The notes under the pieces are model-generated. The model saw only the letters and a program-made list of their open reading frames with translations, did not search any database and had not been told where the DNA came from. From contig WHUZ01000027.1 of assembly GCA_015179045.1 (NCBI GenBank), positions 372,001 through 436,000 of the forward strand: 64,000 bases of DNA, written 5' to 3'. This document shows, in pieces, positions 12,110 to 22,231 of the stretch (the stretch's first letter is position 1; every line of letters begins with the position of its first letter). Position numbers and translations under genes: made by a program. This DNA is from Kalaharituber pfeilii (Eukaryota; Ascomycota; Pezizomycetes; Pezizales; Pezizaceae).

Positions 12110-13201
12110 TTATTGAGCCATAGAATCAGAAGTTGCAGAAACAGGAGCCGCAGGATCAGAAGTCGCAGAAACAGGAGCCACAGAATCGGATGTCGCAGAA
12201 CCGGAAGTTATAAAATTAGGAGCTGCAGAATTGGGAGCCGCAGAATCAGGAATATGAGTATGATGGGAGCTCTGATTTGGCATGCTTTGCTTTAAATCAT
12301 TCAACATAGCTAGGATTTGTCCCATAGCAGATGTCTGAGAGCGGACTTCATTTTCCAGTGTAGTTAGTCGTGATTCAATAGCTTTCGGGTCAGCTTGAGG
12401 ATGTCTTTCAGGAGCCGAATTAGTAACTAAAGCTTGTAAACTATTACTGATCTTATCGCCAAACTTCTCAATAAATGTTTGAGAATCCTTTCGCATATCC
12501 GTAATTGTTGTTACAAGCAAGTTTAGCTCAGTAGAGCTTTGTCGCCGGTGCCGCTTTGCTCGCTTTCTGGAATCCCTGGAGCTAGCAGATTCCTCATCAT
12601 CTGAGGAGTCTAGGTTGACAGGTGATGTAATTTTTCGTTTTTGCGACCTAGTGAGGAGGAGATTATTGCGCCGTTGGGATGCTGCCTCTTGTTCTGCCTG
12701 CTGCTCCTCCTTCACTTTCTTCTTATCCTCTGTATCTTTTCTCATCGCATCTATATGATCCTTCCACAACCGGAGTACCTGCTTAAGATCAGAATCATTC
12801 TGTACTGTTCCTGATTCTTTTGCTTCTTGTCTATCATCAACCTCGAGTTGGATAAGGAGACTAGACATTGTATCTCTAGGATCACTAAGTCTTTTACCCG
12901 TAGCATGAATAAAATATTCCTTAATGTCCTTCCAGAAATTCTCTTTATTGCCACGACGATGTTTGCTCTGGTGTTCCACACATAATCGTACAAGTATTAG
13001 ACGATCCTCATCTGTTAAATTGACTTTAGAACGTGAGACTCTAGGTAGATGTACTGGTGTAGGTGTAGGCATTGAAACTGGTGCCGGCGTAGGTGTAGGG
13101 GTAGGTTGCAGTGCCAATGTGGGCTGTGGTGTTGGCGTAGGCTCCCATGAAAATGGAGTACCTTCCAACTGCGTTGATCGCAACTCAACCTCGTCAGACA
13201 T
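12110..13201 (-). CDS. Myb/SANT-like DNA-binding accessory protein of the Harbinger element
   Basis: Single 363-aa frame. Residues about 20-50 are a Pro/Thr-rich low-complexity stretch. A Myb/SANT-like trihelix follows at about 60-125 (LTDEDRLILVRLCVEHQSKH, later NFWKDIKEYF). Next come basic nuclear-localisation-like clusters (SQKRK, RKRAKRHRR), predicted helical or coiled segments, and a C-terminal tail of Ser-Ala-Thr-Asp repeats encoded by 30-bp DNA repeats. In PIF/Harbinger elements the second ORF recruits the transposase to the terminal repeats and to the nucleus; that role is inferred from the family and the convergent arrangement. The ATG codon lies in sequence retained by the deleted copy at 16148-16913. 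Confidence 0.78.
   Translation of the reverse strand: MSDEVELRSTQLEGTPFSWEPTPTPQPTLALQPTPTPTPAPVSMPTPTPVHLPRVSRSKVNLTDEDRLILVRLCVEHQSKHRRGNKENFWKDIKEYFIHATGKRLSDPRDTMSSLLIQLEVDDRQEAKESGTVQNDSDLKQVLRLWKDHIDAMRKDTEDKKKVKEEQQAEQEAASQRRNNLLLTRSQKRKITSPVNLDSSDDEESASSRDSRKRAKRHRRQSSTELNLLVTTITDMRKDSQTFIEKFGDKISNSLQALVTNSAPERHPQADPKAIESRLTTLENEVRSQTSAMGQILAMLNDLKQSMPNQSSHHTHIPDSAAPNSAAPNFITSGSATSDSVAPVSATSDPAAPVSATSDSMAQ
12121..12210 (+). repeat. Three ~30-bp degenerate tandem repeats in the Myb-like ORF
   Basis: Units begin agaatcagaagttgcag, aggatcagaagtcgcag and agaatcggatgtcgcag. They encode the repetitive Ser/Ala-rich C-terminus of the protein and keep its frame. Confidence 0.65.
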
Positions 13202-13436
13202 TCCCTGATTTTTGGTTAACCGTGTGAATCAGTTCGCAGAATCGATCTCAACTTTCAGAATCAAAATTGAGTAAAAACTGGTGAAGATAGATGGGAGTCA
13301 AAAAGCAGTGGTTTCCAGGGATCCAGCCCTGGAAATCCATTCCCAGGGATGAAATTCCTCCCGTAGGATTCTCTAGCGCGTGGCGCAGTCATCCCTGGAA
13401 ATCCCTGGAAACCATCCCTGGCCAGCAAAATCCCTC

Positions 13437-16147
13437 TAAATATTACCGGTATATAACAGACAAGTGGACTCTATCCTAGCAACTACCCCTGCCACATTGT
13501 ATGCAACTTTTCGCGCTTCTGAAGACTTACCCTTGATACCGAGTACAGCTAGCTAGTAAGAAAAAGGTACTAGACTGGAAACTTCCTCTACTGTCTTGAT
13601 CTGGCAAATACCTTCATCTAGTAAAGCGCAATAGATCTAAGCACCTGTTTGCGTTCTGGCTTGATGAATACATCCTAATTCAATTGGCCACTGGAGACTC
13701 GAACTTGAGGAAATGGTAAATTGCAGAAACGTCACGCAGACCAATCATGTTGCCCCAGGTACTGGACTGAACGAAGCAGAATGAAGTATGGATTTCAGGA
13801 AAGATCAAGAATCAATCGATGAGGAGGTATGCGTCGAAGGATAACAGAAGTGCCTTCTAGACATCTCTGGCACCAGCTGTGTATGGGTAGATGCAACGGT
13901 GCAATTATGTGTAGATCAAAGCAGAACTGGGAGACGGATCAGTGAGTATACACCGGAAGAAAATCAAGCTTCCTAATTCTCCCTTCCATCCAGCCTTTGG
14001 CAATTGCGAAGTGGCATAACTCACTGATCGCGTCCCAGTGTAACTCTAGTACTCAAGACAGTTAGGGGTCTTGATCCCTTATAGGGCTAGTGAACGCCTA
14101 AGATTTTGATAAATTAGTGTCAAAACAGACATCTTAAGCTTTGTTAGTAATATACAATATATATAGTAACTAGATGGTATATTATACATAAGAGAAATGT
14201 AAAATATGCCTATCTAGAATGTCTGAAGCTTGGGATGATTAATGTCTCAAGATGTGCTGTAAGTACAGGGCACTTTTGCACACGTATTTGCCGATGTGGG
14301 AGGGTGGGAGCAGAGCTTCTTCTAGATATCTCTACATCTAGATCCCAAGCACGGCCAACTTGAAAACATTGCAGTTGATTGTCCCCATGCCCAGTCCTCG
14401 CAAGTGGAGTATACGGTTGATATAAATAACAGCACTGACATCGTGATAACAATACTAGATATAGATTCGGCCTGAGCAGTAAGTTATTCAACAGCCAGCT
14501 ATGCCTGCTTGTCCTCATAAAATCTAGGTTGCTATTCTGAGAATCCTTGCGTGCTCACCTAAGCCGAGCCTGATAAACAAAGATTGAGCAGCATTCGTTC
14601 TCACATTCATGTCTGAGTTCGCACGTATATATGTTGTAGATACAAATCAAGGAAGTAGAGTTATAAAACTACGTAGTGGGGGCTGTATCCTTGCGGGAAA
14701 CCCTGGCAGGGGCTAAGAAAATGTCAATGAGCTCACTTGTTGCACAGTGGTGTGGGTATCCATGTACGAAGTACTCATGTACTCAATTAAGTAACTAGAT
14801 AAAAGTAGGCCCACGAAGAGGCTCTGCAGTAAAGATGACGTCCACCCTCGAGGCTTAAGCTTACCAGTCTACTATAGGAAATTTTTTGCATGTAGCGTCG
14901 ATTGCACTTTGCGACCTCCGATACTCTTGATAAGTTCACGAAAACACCAGTCTATTTTCAAAGGAAACCGTAGCAAAGACACGACAGCCAACAATAGAGT
15001 CGAATATAAATGGGTCATTCGGGTTTCCTTCCTTCGCTCATATGAACCGTTATGTTTCTCAACACTTTGTGATCCCCTTTGCCCAGTGCCTTTCGAAACC
15101 CTAAGCTCTTTAGAGGCACTCTATCAGTATAGGTACCGTCAGCCTGTATAGAAACAACACATCTTCCATGAGAAGTCATTCCACACAGGACTGGTTTGTG
15201 TAAGAAGTAGTTTCTAACTTTAGAGTCTACGGGTTTGAGCTAGTTCCTTTGAAGGCATATATGTACGTGTGCTTGGAAGTGTCGCCTCCATTTGTTCAGT
15301 CCGACAGAACACTACTTAATGTCATAGGATACCGTGTTCTAAAATTTTACCCCAACCATGCAAAGTACATAGCAGCCAATGATCGATATCTCTTGTGGAT
15401 GCACAAGCCAGCAGATCAGGTGCTCGTCTAATCCGAGATTCCAAAAGTCGCTCAGCGAACGTCCTCGGAAGGTGGCGGATGGTCAGCGTAATACCGCTTG
15501 TATGTACTGTGATGACCAAATGTGGGGTGCGGTTCGAATTCCCGATGCTGTTTTTAGATCCATCCTTGGAATCGCCATGACATGCACCCCGAGCGGACCC
15601 GCCTCCGGAATTTACCAAAAATTCAATAAATAAGCGGAGGAAAAGAAGAAAAAAAAAAAAAAAAGAGAGAAAAACTTACAGAAAAACAGTAGACTTTCTA
15701 AGCCATCATCAAGAAATTTCAAATTCTCAAAATTTCATTCCCAGCATTTTCGGCTGAGTTGCTGTGGTTTGTCAGGGGTTACTTGGGCTGCATGTCTTGC
15801 GATCCCAAGGGATAGGTGTACCAAAATAACAGCTTGCAATGGTTTGTTTCACAAACCTGCAACTTATGAACATCAGGCATATCGAATGAATACATAATGT
15901 CGCGGAAATGGCAGAAGAGGATGTATAGTTGGCGTTATACCGTACTGTACAAATACTGCTATAATTTCTAAGTAGACATATGTTGTGTATGTCTCCGGGC
16001 AAAATTGCACCGGTCCGGGGCCTCTAGATCTGCAGGCGTGCCGGCACTCGGCTTCCGCATTGAAAGTCCATCCCTCCCCTTGCATATCCGTACTCCAAGC
16101 ATTATTATAGAAGCCACTCACTATTCCTACTCTAGTGCTCCACTATA
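13437..16147. other. No gene recognised
   Basis: About 2.7 kb of spacer between the two related Harbinger-type elements. It holds a short A-rich run near 15647-15664 and no convincing coding region or RNA gene. Confidence 0.45.
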
Positions 16148-16913
16148 GGGAGATTTTGCTACCCAGGGATGCATCAGGGATGAAAGTCTTTTAGCGTGTG
16201 GCACAACCCTGAGCCTGGGAAAAAGTGCAATTGAGATTTTGCTTCGTCAGGGATACTTGTAGATTTTCCGTTGTTTATTAGTAAGCGATGGTACTAGACA
16301 GGTGCAAGTATTGGACTTGGCATGAGACTACTGGCGTAGATGCACGTTATGCAGGCTTTCATGTTAGCTTAGATCCCATAGAAATATTCAGTCCCTTTCA
16401 ATTGCATAGATCATGACTCAATATTCTCCAACATTCCCTGGTTTTTGGTTGTTCACATGAATTAGGTCGCTGAATCGATACCTGCTTTCAGAATGAAATT
16501 TCGACAAAAATTGGTGAAGATAGATTGGGGTCAAACAGAGGTGGTTTCCAGGGATCCTGTTACGGAGGTGGTAAACGCAGAAAGTTACCGTCCGCCAGGT
16601 CAAAAAGACACTTGACTAGCGATACTCGCTAGTCCTCTGCGTAGCTCATATAGTACTCATTTATGCGATTGCGGCGCCTTTCGGCTGTCGCATGTCGCCT
16701 ACGTCGCATATGCGCATTTCGTATGCGCTTGCATTTTTCGCTATTCGCGCGCTCCACCGGCCGCCCACACTACGGTCGCGGTGAACCCGTAACAGATCCA
16801 GACCCAAATGTCCAGGCTCAGGGCGAAGATTTCGTCCGTATGATTTTCTAGCGCGTGGCGCAGCTATCCCTGATGGCTCCCTGGGAGCGTCCCTGGTGCC
16901 AGCAAAATCTCCC
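16148..16913. mobile_element. Internally deleted Harbinger-like MITE related to 10807-13436
   Basis: The ends GGGAGATTTTGCT and its complement match the larger element. The left ~120 bp align along their length (gggat...agcg-gtggcacaaccctg...). The right ~200 bp also align, including the cattccctg-tttttggtt stretch around the start codon of the Myb-like gene. All coding sequence is gone. TA flanks both ends, as in the parent. A 237-bp LTR-like element interrupts its right half at 16558-16794. Confidence 0.82.
16558..16794. mobile_element. Short solo LTR nested in the MITE
   Basis: The element begins TGTTACGG, ends CCGTAACA and is flanked by a perfect 5-bp duplication, GATCC (16553-16557 and 16795-16799). 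The uninterrupted sequence (ggatcc-aga/cag) is seen in the parent Harbinger element, which confirms the insertion. It is rich in GCGAT/GCATG palindromes. At 237 bp it is short for an LTR, so it may belong to a TRIM-like element. Confidence 0.8.
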
Positions 16914-18998
16914 TATTATTGCTCCACATGTCCCCCTACTTACGTAGAATTGCATGACGGTCATGAGAAGCGAGCATATTGAGGTTCATTGTAAATATTA
17001 CTCTAGTCTCAACGGCTCATCTAAATATAAGTCCACTAAGCCCTGTATAGACAAAGATTCCCTGCACATAATCACCGGGCAAGCTAGTAACGCATAAGAG
17101 CGTAAATTGAAGCACAAGTATGATACTCCGAACTTGAAGTACTGTATAGTACGTTAGTGCCGGGTATGCTTGGGCCCGGGTGGCGTTCTTGGCGCTCTGG
17201 TATCAAGTCATAAACAGAAGTTCGAGAAGCCTTTGAGTCCATTTCAGGTTTGCATTGCCTGAAAGTGTCGTGTTGGTGGGGATAGTTGGAGCAAACTAGT
17301 CTTGGAGCAAGCAACTGAATCATGTTCTGACAGTTTCCAGAATTCTAGTATGTTCTTCACTTGGCATATACGTTTGCTGATCAGTGCTCTGTAAATGCAA
17401 ATTTGAGCATCTGAAAGATGCGATTTTGTATGGCTAACCTAATCTTGATCACTTGGATCTGGCAGAAACTTTAATTGCGGTGTAAACATGGGGTGGATAT
17501 AAATGGAAACTTTTGATTGCTATTCGCATGTAGTGAAATAGAAACTTGAATACGTTAGAATTTTCTTTTTATTGATTAACTCTATCTTTTTAACCCACTT
17601 CTACCAATTCATGGTTCGAGCGATGCTCGCCTGGCCCCTCTGAATTTCTCTAGAGTCAGTCCGGAGGATTTTTGGGTGTGCTTGAGTGAATAGAGTAATG
17701 TTATACTTAGAAGGAAGTCCATTCCCTACTCCTGCCGCATCCAGCGAGCAGCCCCTTTACCCCAAGAGTCTCAGTATTTACTGGCTTATACCGATGATAC
17801 GATACTCTGGATCCTGCCCGCTACGGATACTATTATCCGCCTCAATCCGTTATCAAGGTACAACCCCTTTTAATCCGTGATCAAAGAACTCGCCCTCTGC
17901 GAATTTTTACCTATACCTTCCAAATTCCATATTAAGGCACATGAAATGCTCACGAGCCTTTCACCTCCGGGCCAGCGCATGCATATGCCAAGCCGGAGCT
18001 ACAGAACCCGCTAACGTTCTCGATGGACACAGTTCAGGCATTAGTAGCAATTTGTAGCAAACATTGAGGTCGACCATGGGGAAGTTAATGTGAACTTAAA
18101 TAATGAAGTACTCAATGTATCTGTGTTGCTCTATATAAAGTTGCAAGAAAGGTACTATAGTTCTAAACATTGAGTTCCATTGCATGTCAATGCACGTTCT
18201 TGTAATTGTAGCTCTAAGCTGCGAACCTAAGAGCTCCGATCTGAAGTGTAGGTGGATTTGTGTGGTCGTATGACATTATACCGTTGCTACTATGATATGC
18301 CTCTGAATGAATAATCATAACGTTAGCGTTCCGTAAACCCCTAGGGTGCATTCAATGCTCGCAACGTTGAGCACTTGCCAGGATTCCGGAAAAATTCATC
18401 AAGTTTAATACCTGCATGTATACTTGCACAGTATCCAATCGGTTTAGCCTCAATTCGCTATTTCGTTGCAGCACATTCTCAACACATGACACGATGCTAA
18501 CGCGGAAAGACGGCAAAACCAGGATTACATTGCTAGCCACTCCAATAAACATCAATGTCAGAATTAATGATCTACGAAACGTTGATGGGGTCCACACCCC
18601 AGCAGCCTCACATGTTGTGCAGTACATATCTATGCTATCAGTCATGTGAGGTCCCCGGTCTTTCGTCGGGTCGATTGTGAAGGTTCGTGGCTCTGCTTCC
18701 TGTTTAAAAAAAGTTTGAGTAAGGCAGGTGTTTGAGATGAGCTAAGCAACATCAAGCTAATCAGCAGCAGTGTCTTGAACGTGATGACGGATGAGTCGCG
18801 CATATCCAAATCAGGTATTCCGGTCCCATGCCCAAAAACAGATTGAGATTATGATTGAATTTCTAACCTGTAGGCAGGAACACGCAGACAACTGCAAACA
18901 CAAGCATCCAGAGAGACTTTGGGGCAAAAACAGGATCATGTGAGGGAAGAAGGGTGTAGTTGCTCGTGAGATAGACATCATCAGAGGGAATGTAGGAG
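16914..18998. other. No gene recognised
   Basis: Spacer upstream of the cerato-platanin gene with no recognisable coding or repeat content. The last few hundred bases probably include its regulatory region. Confidence 0.45.
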
Positions 18999-18999
18999 G

Positions 19000-19006
19000 T
19001 ATAAAG
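19000..19006 (+). promoter_or_regulatory. TATA box of the cerato-platanin gene
   Basis: TATAAAG lies about 180 bp upstream of the ATG. A C/T-rich leader and CA-rich stretches follow before the start codon, a usual core-promoter layout for highly expressed fungal genes. Confidence 0.55.
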
Positions 19007-19180
19007 GTTATCCCGTTCCTCTTTCTCAGTCCCTCCTTCTCACCATCATCAGCCGAGTCTTCATCAGAATCCTCATCTATCTTCCACCTTCGCTATCGCC
19101 AACAACAGTCTTTGGCTTCACAGCACACTCGCTACAACCACCTCACTCACTATACCCCAAAGCACCAAGCCAAATCAAAA

Positions 19181-19615
19181 ATGAAGCTCACCGCTGCTCT
19201 TTTCTCCCTCGCCTCTCTCCTCCCCTCCGCGCTTGCTCTGGCGGGCACTCTTGCTTACGACACTATCTACGACTCCCCTAGCACCAGCACCCTCTCCCTT
19301 GCGTGCTCTGACGGTGTCAACGGCCTGTACACCAAGGGCTACCAGAGCCTCGGCTCCATCGGCAACTTCCCCAATGTCGGCGCAGCACCCAGCATCACCG
19401 GTTGGAATTCGCCAAACTGCGGGAAATGCTTCAAGGTCACATATAATGGGAAATCCATTTTTGTCACCGGGGTGGACAGCAGTCGGGGCTCTGGCGGATT
19501 TGTCGTGAGTAAGGCGGCGATGAATACTTTGACAAACGGACAGGCGGATATGTTAGGAAGGGTGAATGTTGATTGGGAGCAGTTGAGCTCGGGAGCCAGC
19601 TGTAACATGCCATAA
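19181..19615 (+). CDS. Cerato-platanin family secreted protein
   Basis: Intronless, 144 aa. Residues 1-18 or so are a signal peptide (MKLTAALFSLASLLPSALA). The mature part has the family hallmarks: a YDxxYD-like start, four cysteines able to form two disulfides (CSDG, NCGKC, SC near the end) and the VNxDWEQL-like C-terminal block. Cerato-platanins are small double-psi beta-barrel proteins related to expansins; they bind chitin oligomers, act at the cell wall or surface and can elicit plant defence. Length and cysteine pattern fit the family exactly. The ATG at 19181 is preferred over an upstream in-frame ATG because it starts the signal peptide and follows an A-rich context (aaatcaaaaATG). 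Confidence 0.93.
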   Translation: MKLTAALFSLASLLPSALALAGTLAYDTIYDSPSTSTLSLACSDGVNGLYTKGYQSLGSIGNFPNVGAAPSITGWNSPNCGKCFKVTYNGKSIFVTGVDSSRGSGGFVVSKAAMNTLTNGQADMLGRVNVDWEQLSSGASCNMP

Positions 19616-21777
19616 ATGGTATGCTTATCTTCATATTTACCCCTACAAAGACGTAAGGAACATTTTTATTAACATGGTGGTTACAGGCTCCACCAGCTCT
19701 CAGCAGCCGTGCTACAAATCCCGATAATATACTTTCTGCGCTGGTCTCCGGATCAAATACCGTAGCATGTATTTCGCGTATCTTCTTCCTCTGGATCCTT
19801 CTCATAGCGGTATTGTCGGGAAGTTTGAGTGTATGACACAGTTATCTGTTTTCTTTCATTTTTTTTCACCTCGGCTGGAATAGATGTCACTAGAGGAGGA
19901 TACTTCTCGGATAATTGGAATGTGGATGATTGGATGGATGTGTCGGGAAATGATGTGATGTACTGGATGAGGTTTGAATTACCATCGGTGTGTAGGATGT
20001 ATGTATATGGACGAAGTTGAGAAGCTATTTGCGGGTGTATTGCGTACTTTACATTGGAATTGATACGCTCCTTACCTTAGAACCTCCCATTCATTTCTTA
20101 CCGCAAATTCCGGTGAAAACTCTGCAACATGCTGCCAAGTATTTTGAAGTTAATGACACACAAGAGCCCACAATTCTAACCCCACATAAGTCTGTCAATC
20201 TCTCAACAATTCCTCCAGTTGAGATAAGGGCACAAGATAGGAAAGGAGATACAGTTAAGACTAAAGTAAGGCAATCGGAAATATTGACACCAATTGTGAT
20301 TTCACCGGCTGCATTGGGTGTGCCGGTAGATCAATACTATCAGGATAAATATATAAATTATTTTGCAGAGCCTCTGTGATAGATTGTTACTTTGCAAAAA
20401 GCTCACCAATAACAAAAAACATCCTGTGTCCACTGGTATTTTCAGCTTTAATACTGTAGGATTCGTTCGATTCAGGTACTTTGAAGTTCACCCTCTGATG
20501 CAACTTTGGCGCGGCAACAGTAAATTATCAAGTCTGGAGTATAAAACTAGAGGAGATGTACGGCTTTGATTGGCCTGTGCCAAAGAATATAAGGAAAATA
20601 GGCTTAACCGGCACTATTTAAAGAACAAAATTACTCTCATGCCCGGACCCGGATAATATTGATTCTTAAATTTCTACTTCGGAATCGGCTGCCAGGGCAG
20701 GGACTAATCTTGGCACTCCTTCGGGACTGTGAGTTGAGGGTAACCCACAGTCAAATGCAGGCCCCGAGTGTAGATTCAAGTGCAGTACCAGTAGGGACAA
20801 AGCTATGTGGGCATCAGAAAGCTTTATAATAACGGCTGGCCTAGGTTACAAGAATAATCCTGAGTTAGCAACACCGACCTTTGGTGACTAACTAACGAGA
20901 GTACCAACCGATGCGCTCTCAGGGTGAGTAGTGCAGCAAGGATTCCTGATTTAAGAGTGGGGTAGTGTTCTAGATCCAGGTTCTTCCTTGGCTCTTTTTG
21001 ACCTCCTCCCCGTTCCCTCGACCTTTCCCATTGTGGTAGTCGGGCTTAGCCTCTCTCCCGTTCTCTGCTTCTTTCCTCAGTGAATTCCGACAAAAGGCAA
21101 TCTCGGCATCTAGACTAGCTCTCTAGACGGTAGAATAGGCAAACATTGTAGCTGTGTTGACATTGAACCAAACTATTACCGGGTTGTTGCCTGTACTTAC
21201 CAAGTCTACTTAGCGCGAGTCTTCGGCCACTTTTGAGTGTAAGTAGGGAAGAGCTCATCTCGCAACAGAAGCACCTAGACTATCTCGTAACTCAAGTCAT
21301 CCTCTGCGAAGGGTAGTGCAACCACGTACTAAGGACATATCAAGTCGTGCACAATGCGAGGCGAGGCTACTCTACGTCCATCTTTCAATGCAGCGAGACT
21401 AAGTCCTGACCAGGCTAGTGCTGGTCCTCCAATCAACTGGGATAGTTCCTTGGGTGTACTAACTCTCAATGTAACCACACCTTATATGTGGCTTCTGGCC
21501 CACTATTGTAGTAGAATGATCAGTGCACTCATAAAACAACTTTGAATAATCTTGTTGAACTTCGAACAGCAACTTTCAGGACTTGTTTGGGTATGCCTGC
21601 GCTTAGTCTGGTTGCATAACCGCTGGAGTGGCGATTAGTTTATTGGGTACGGCGTACGGTTGGGACAAACTTTGGGTGCATTCAAGCTTAGAACTCAAGT
21701 GACTTTATTCGCTTCTGTACGTGGTCTTGGGTCTTGACCTATAATTAAGGATAAGGTAGTTACAGTCGCGAAACCGA
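19616..21777. other. No gene recognised; unassigned open frame at 20017-20379
   Basis: The frame at 20017-20379 (120 aa) and a following one to 20569 have mixed, protein-like composition. I recognise no domain, and no intron structure links them to a larger gene. They may be a relic. The rest is spacer. Confidence 0.35.
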
Positions 21778-22231
21778 TTGACTGGAACACGGGAGGCCTG
21801 CTGGGGGGGGGGGGGCAAAGGCCTCAAGTCGTGGAGATTCAAGATAGGAAAGGCGGAGTGCCGATGGTGCGGGGAAGAGGAAGAAACGACGACGCATATA
21901 TGGGAGAGATGTCGGACGTGGAAACGGAGATGGCCGGGGGGCCGGTCGGCCGTACTGAAAGCGAAGAAAGGGGACAAGGAGGAGGACCTGGGGCAGGCCA
22001 ACTGGTGACGCTGCTGACGTGGGTGAAGTCGGCGGAATCAGAGCCTTTCGGATGTGCATTATCTATCGAGGGTCACTACAGTTTGACTATTCCACTTTAT
22101 CATTTTATTTCATTATATACCGAAGGGACATGTCAGTTTGATTATTTTACCTTATCTCTTTATTTCATATGTAAATAACACCGGCATAGCCCTTAGGGCC
22201 AATGATAAAAAAAAAAAAAAAAAAAAAAAAG
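21778..22231 (+). pseudogene. 5'-truncated LINE family A copy: ORF2 C-terminus, 3' UTR and poly(A)
   Basis: The coding part reads CRWCGEEEETTTHIWERC, the CCHC-like motif found after the RNase H domain of this LINE. The same motif is encoded on the minus strand at 28440-28640. A degenerate family A tail (catagccc-ttagggc...aatgat) and 22 A follow. A run of ten G at the left edge may mark a damaged junction. Confidence 0.72.

Larger units (their letters stand above)
10807..13436. mobile_element. PIF/Harbinger-like DNA transposon, near full length
   Basis: The termini are inverted: GAGGGATTTTGCTG at the left and its complement at the right, followed inward on both sides by CCAGGGAT-type subterminal repeats. 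The dinucleotide TA flanks both ends (10805-10806 and 13437-13438). Between them are a DDE_Tnp_4/HARBI1-type transposase (plus strand) and a Myb/SANT-like protein (minus strand) in convergent orientation, the usual two-gene content of the superfamily. A deleted relative is at 16148-16913. Classical Harbinger duplicates 3 bp, so the consistent 2-bp TA flank is a small oddity. Confidence 0.85.

Noticed and set aside
12924..13208. Gly/Val-rich plus-strand frame
   Set aside because: Antisense image of the Pro/Thr repeats of the Myb-like ORF.
19233..19508. Second frame inside the cerato-platanin gene
   Set aside because: Overlaps an intact, well-matched family member in another frame.
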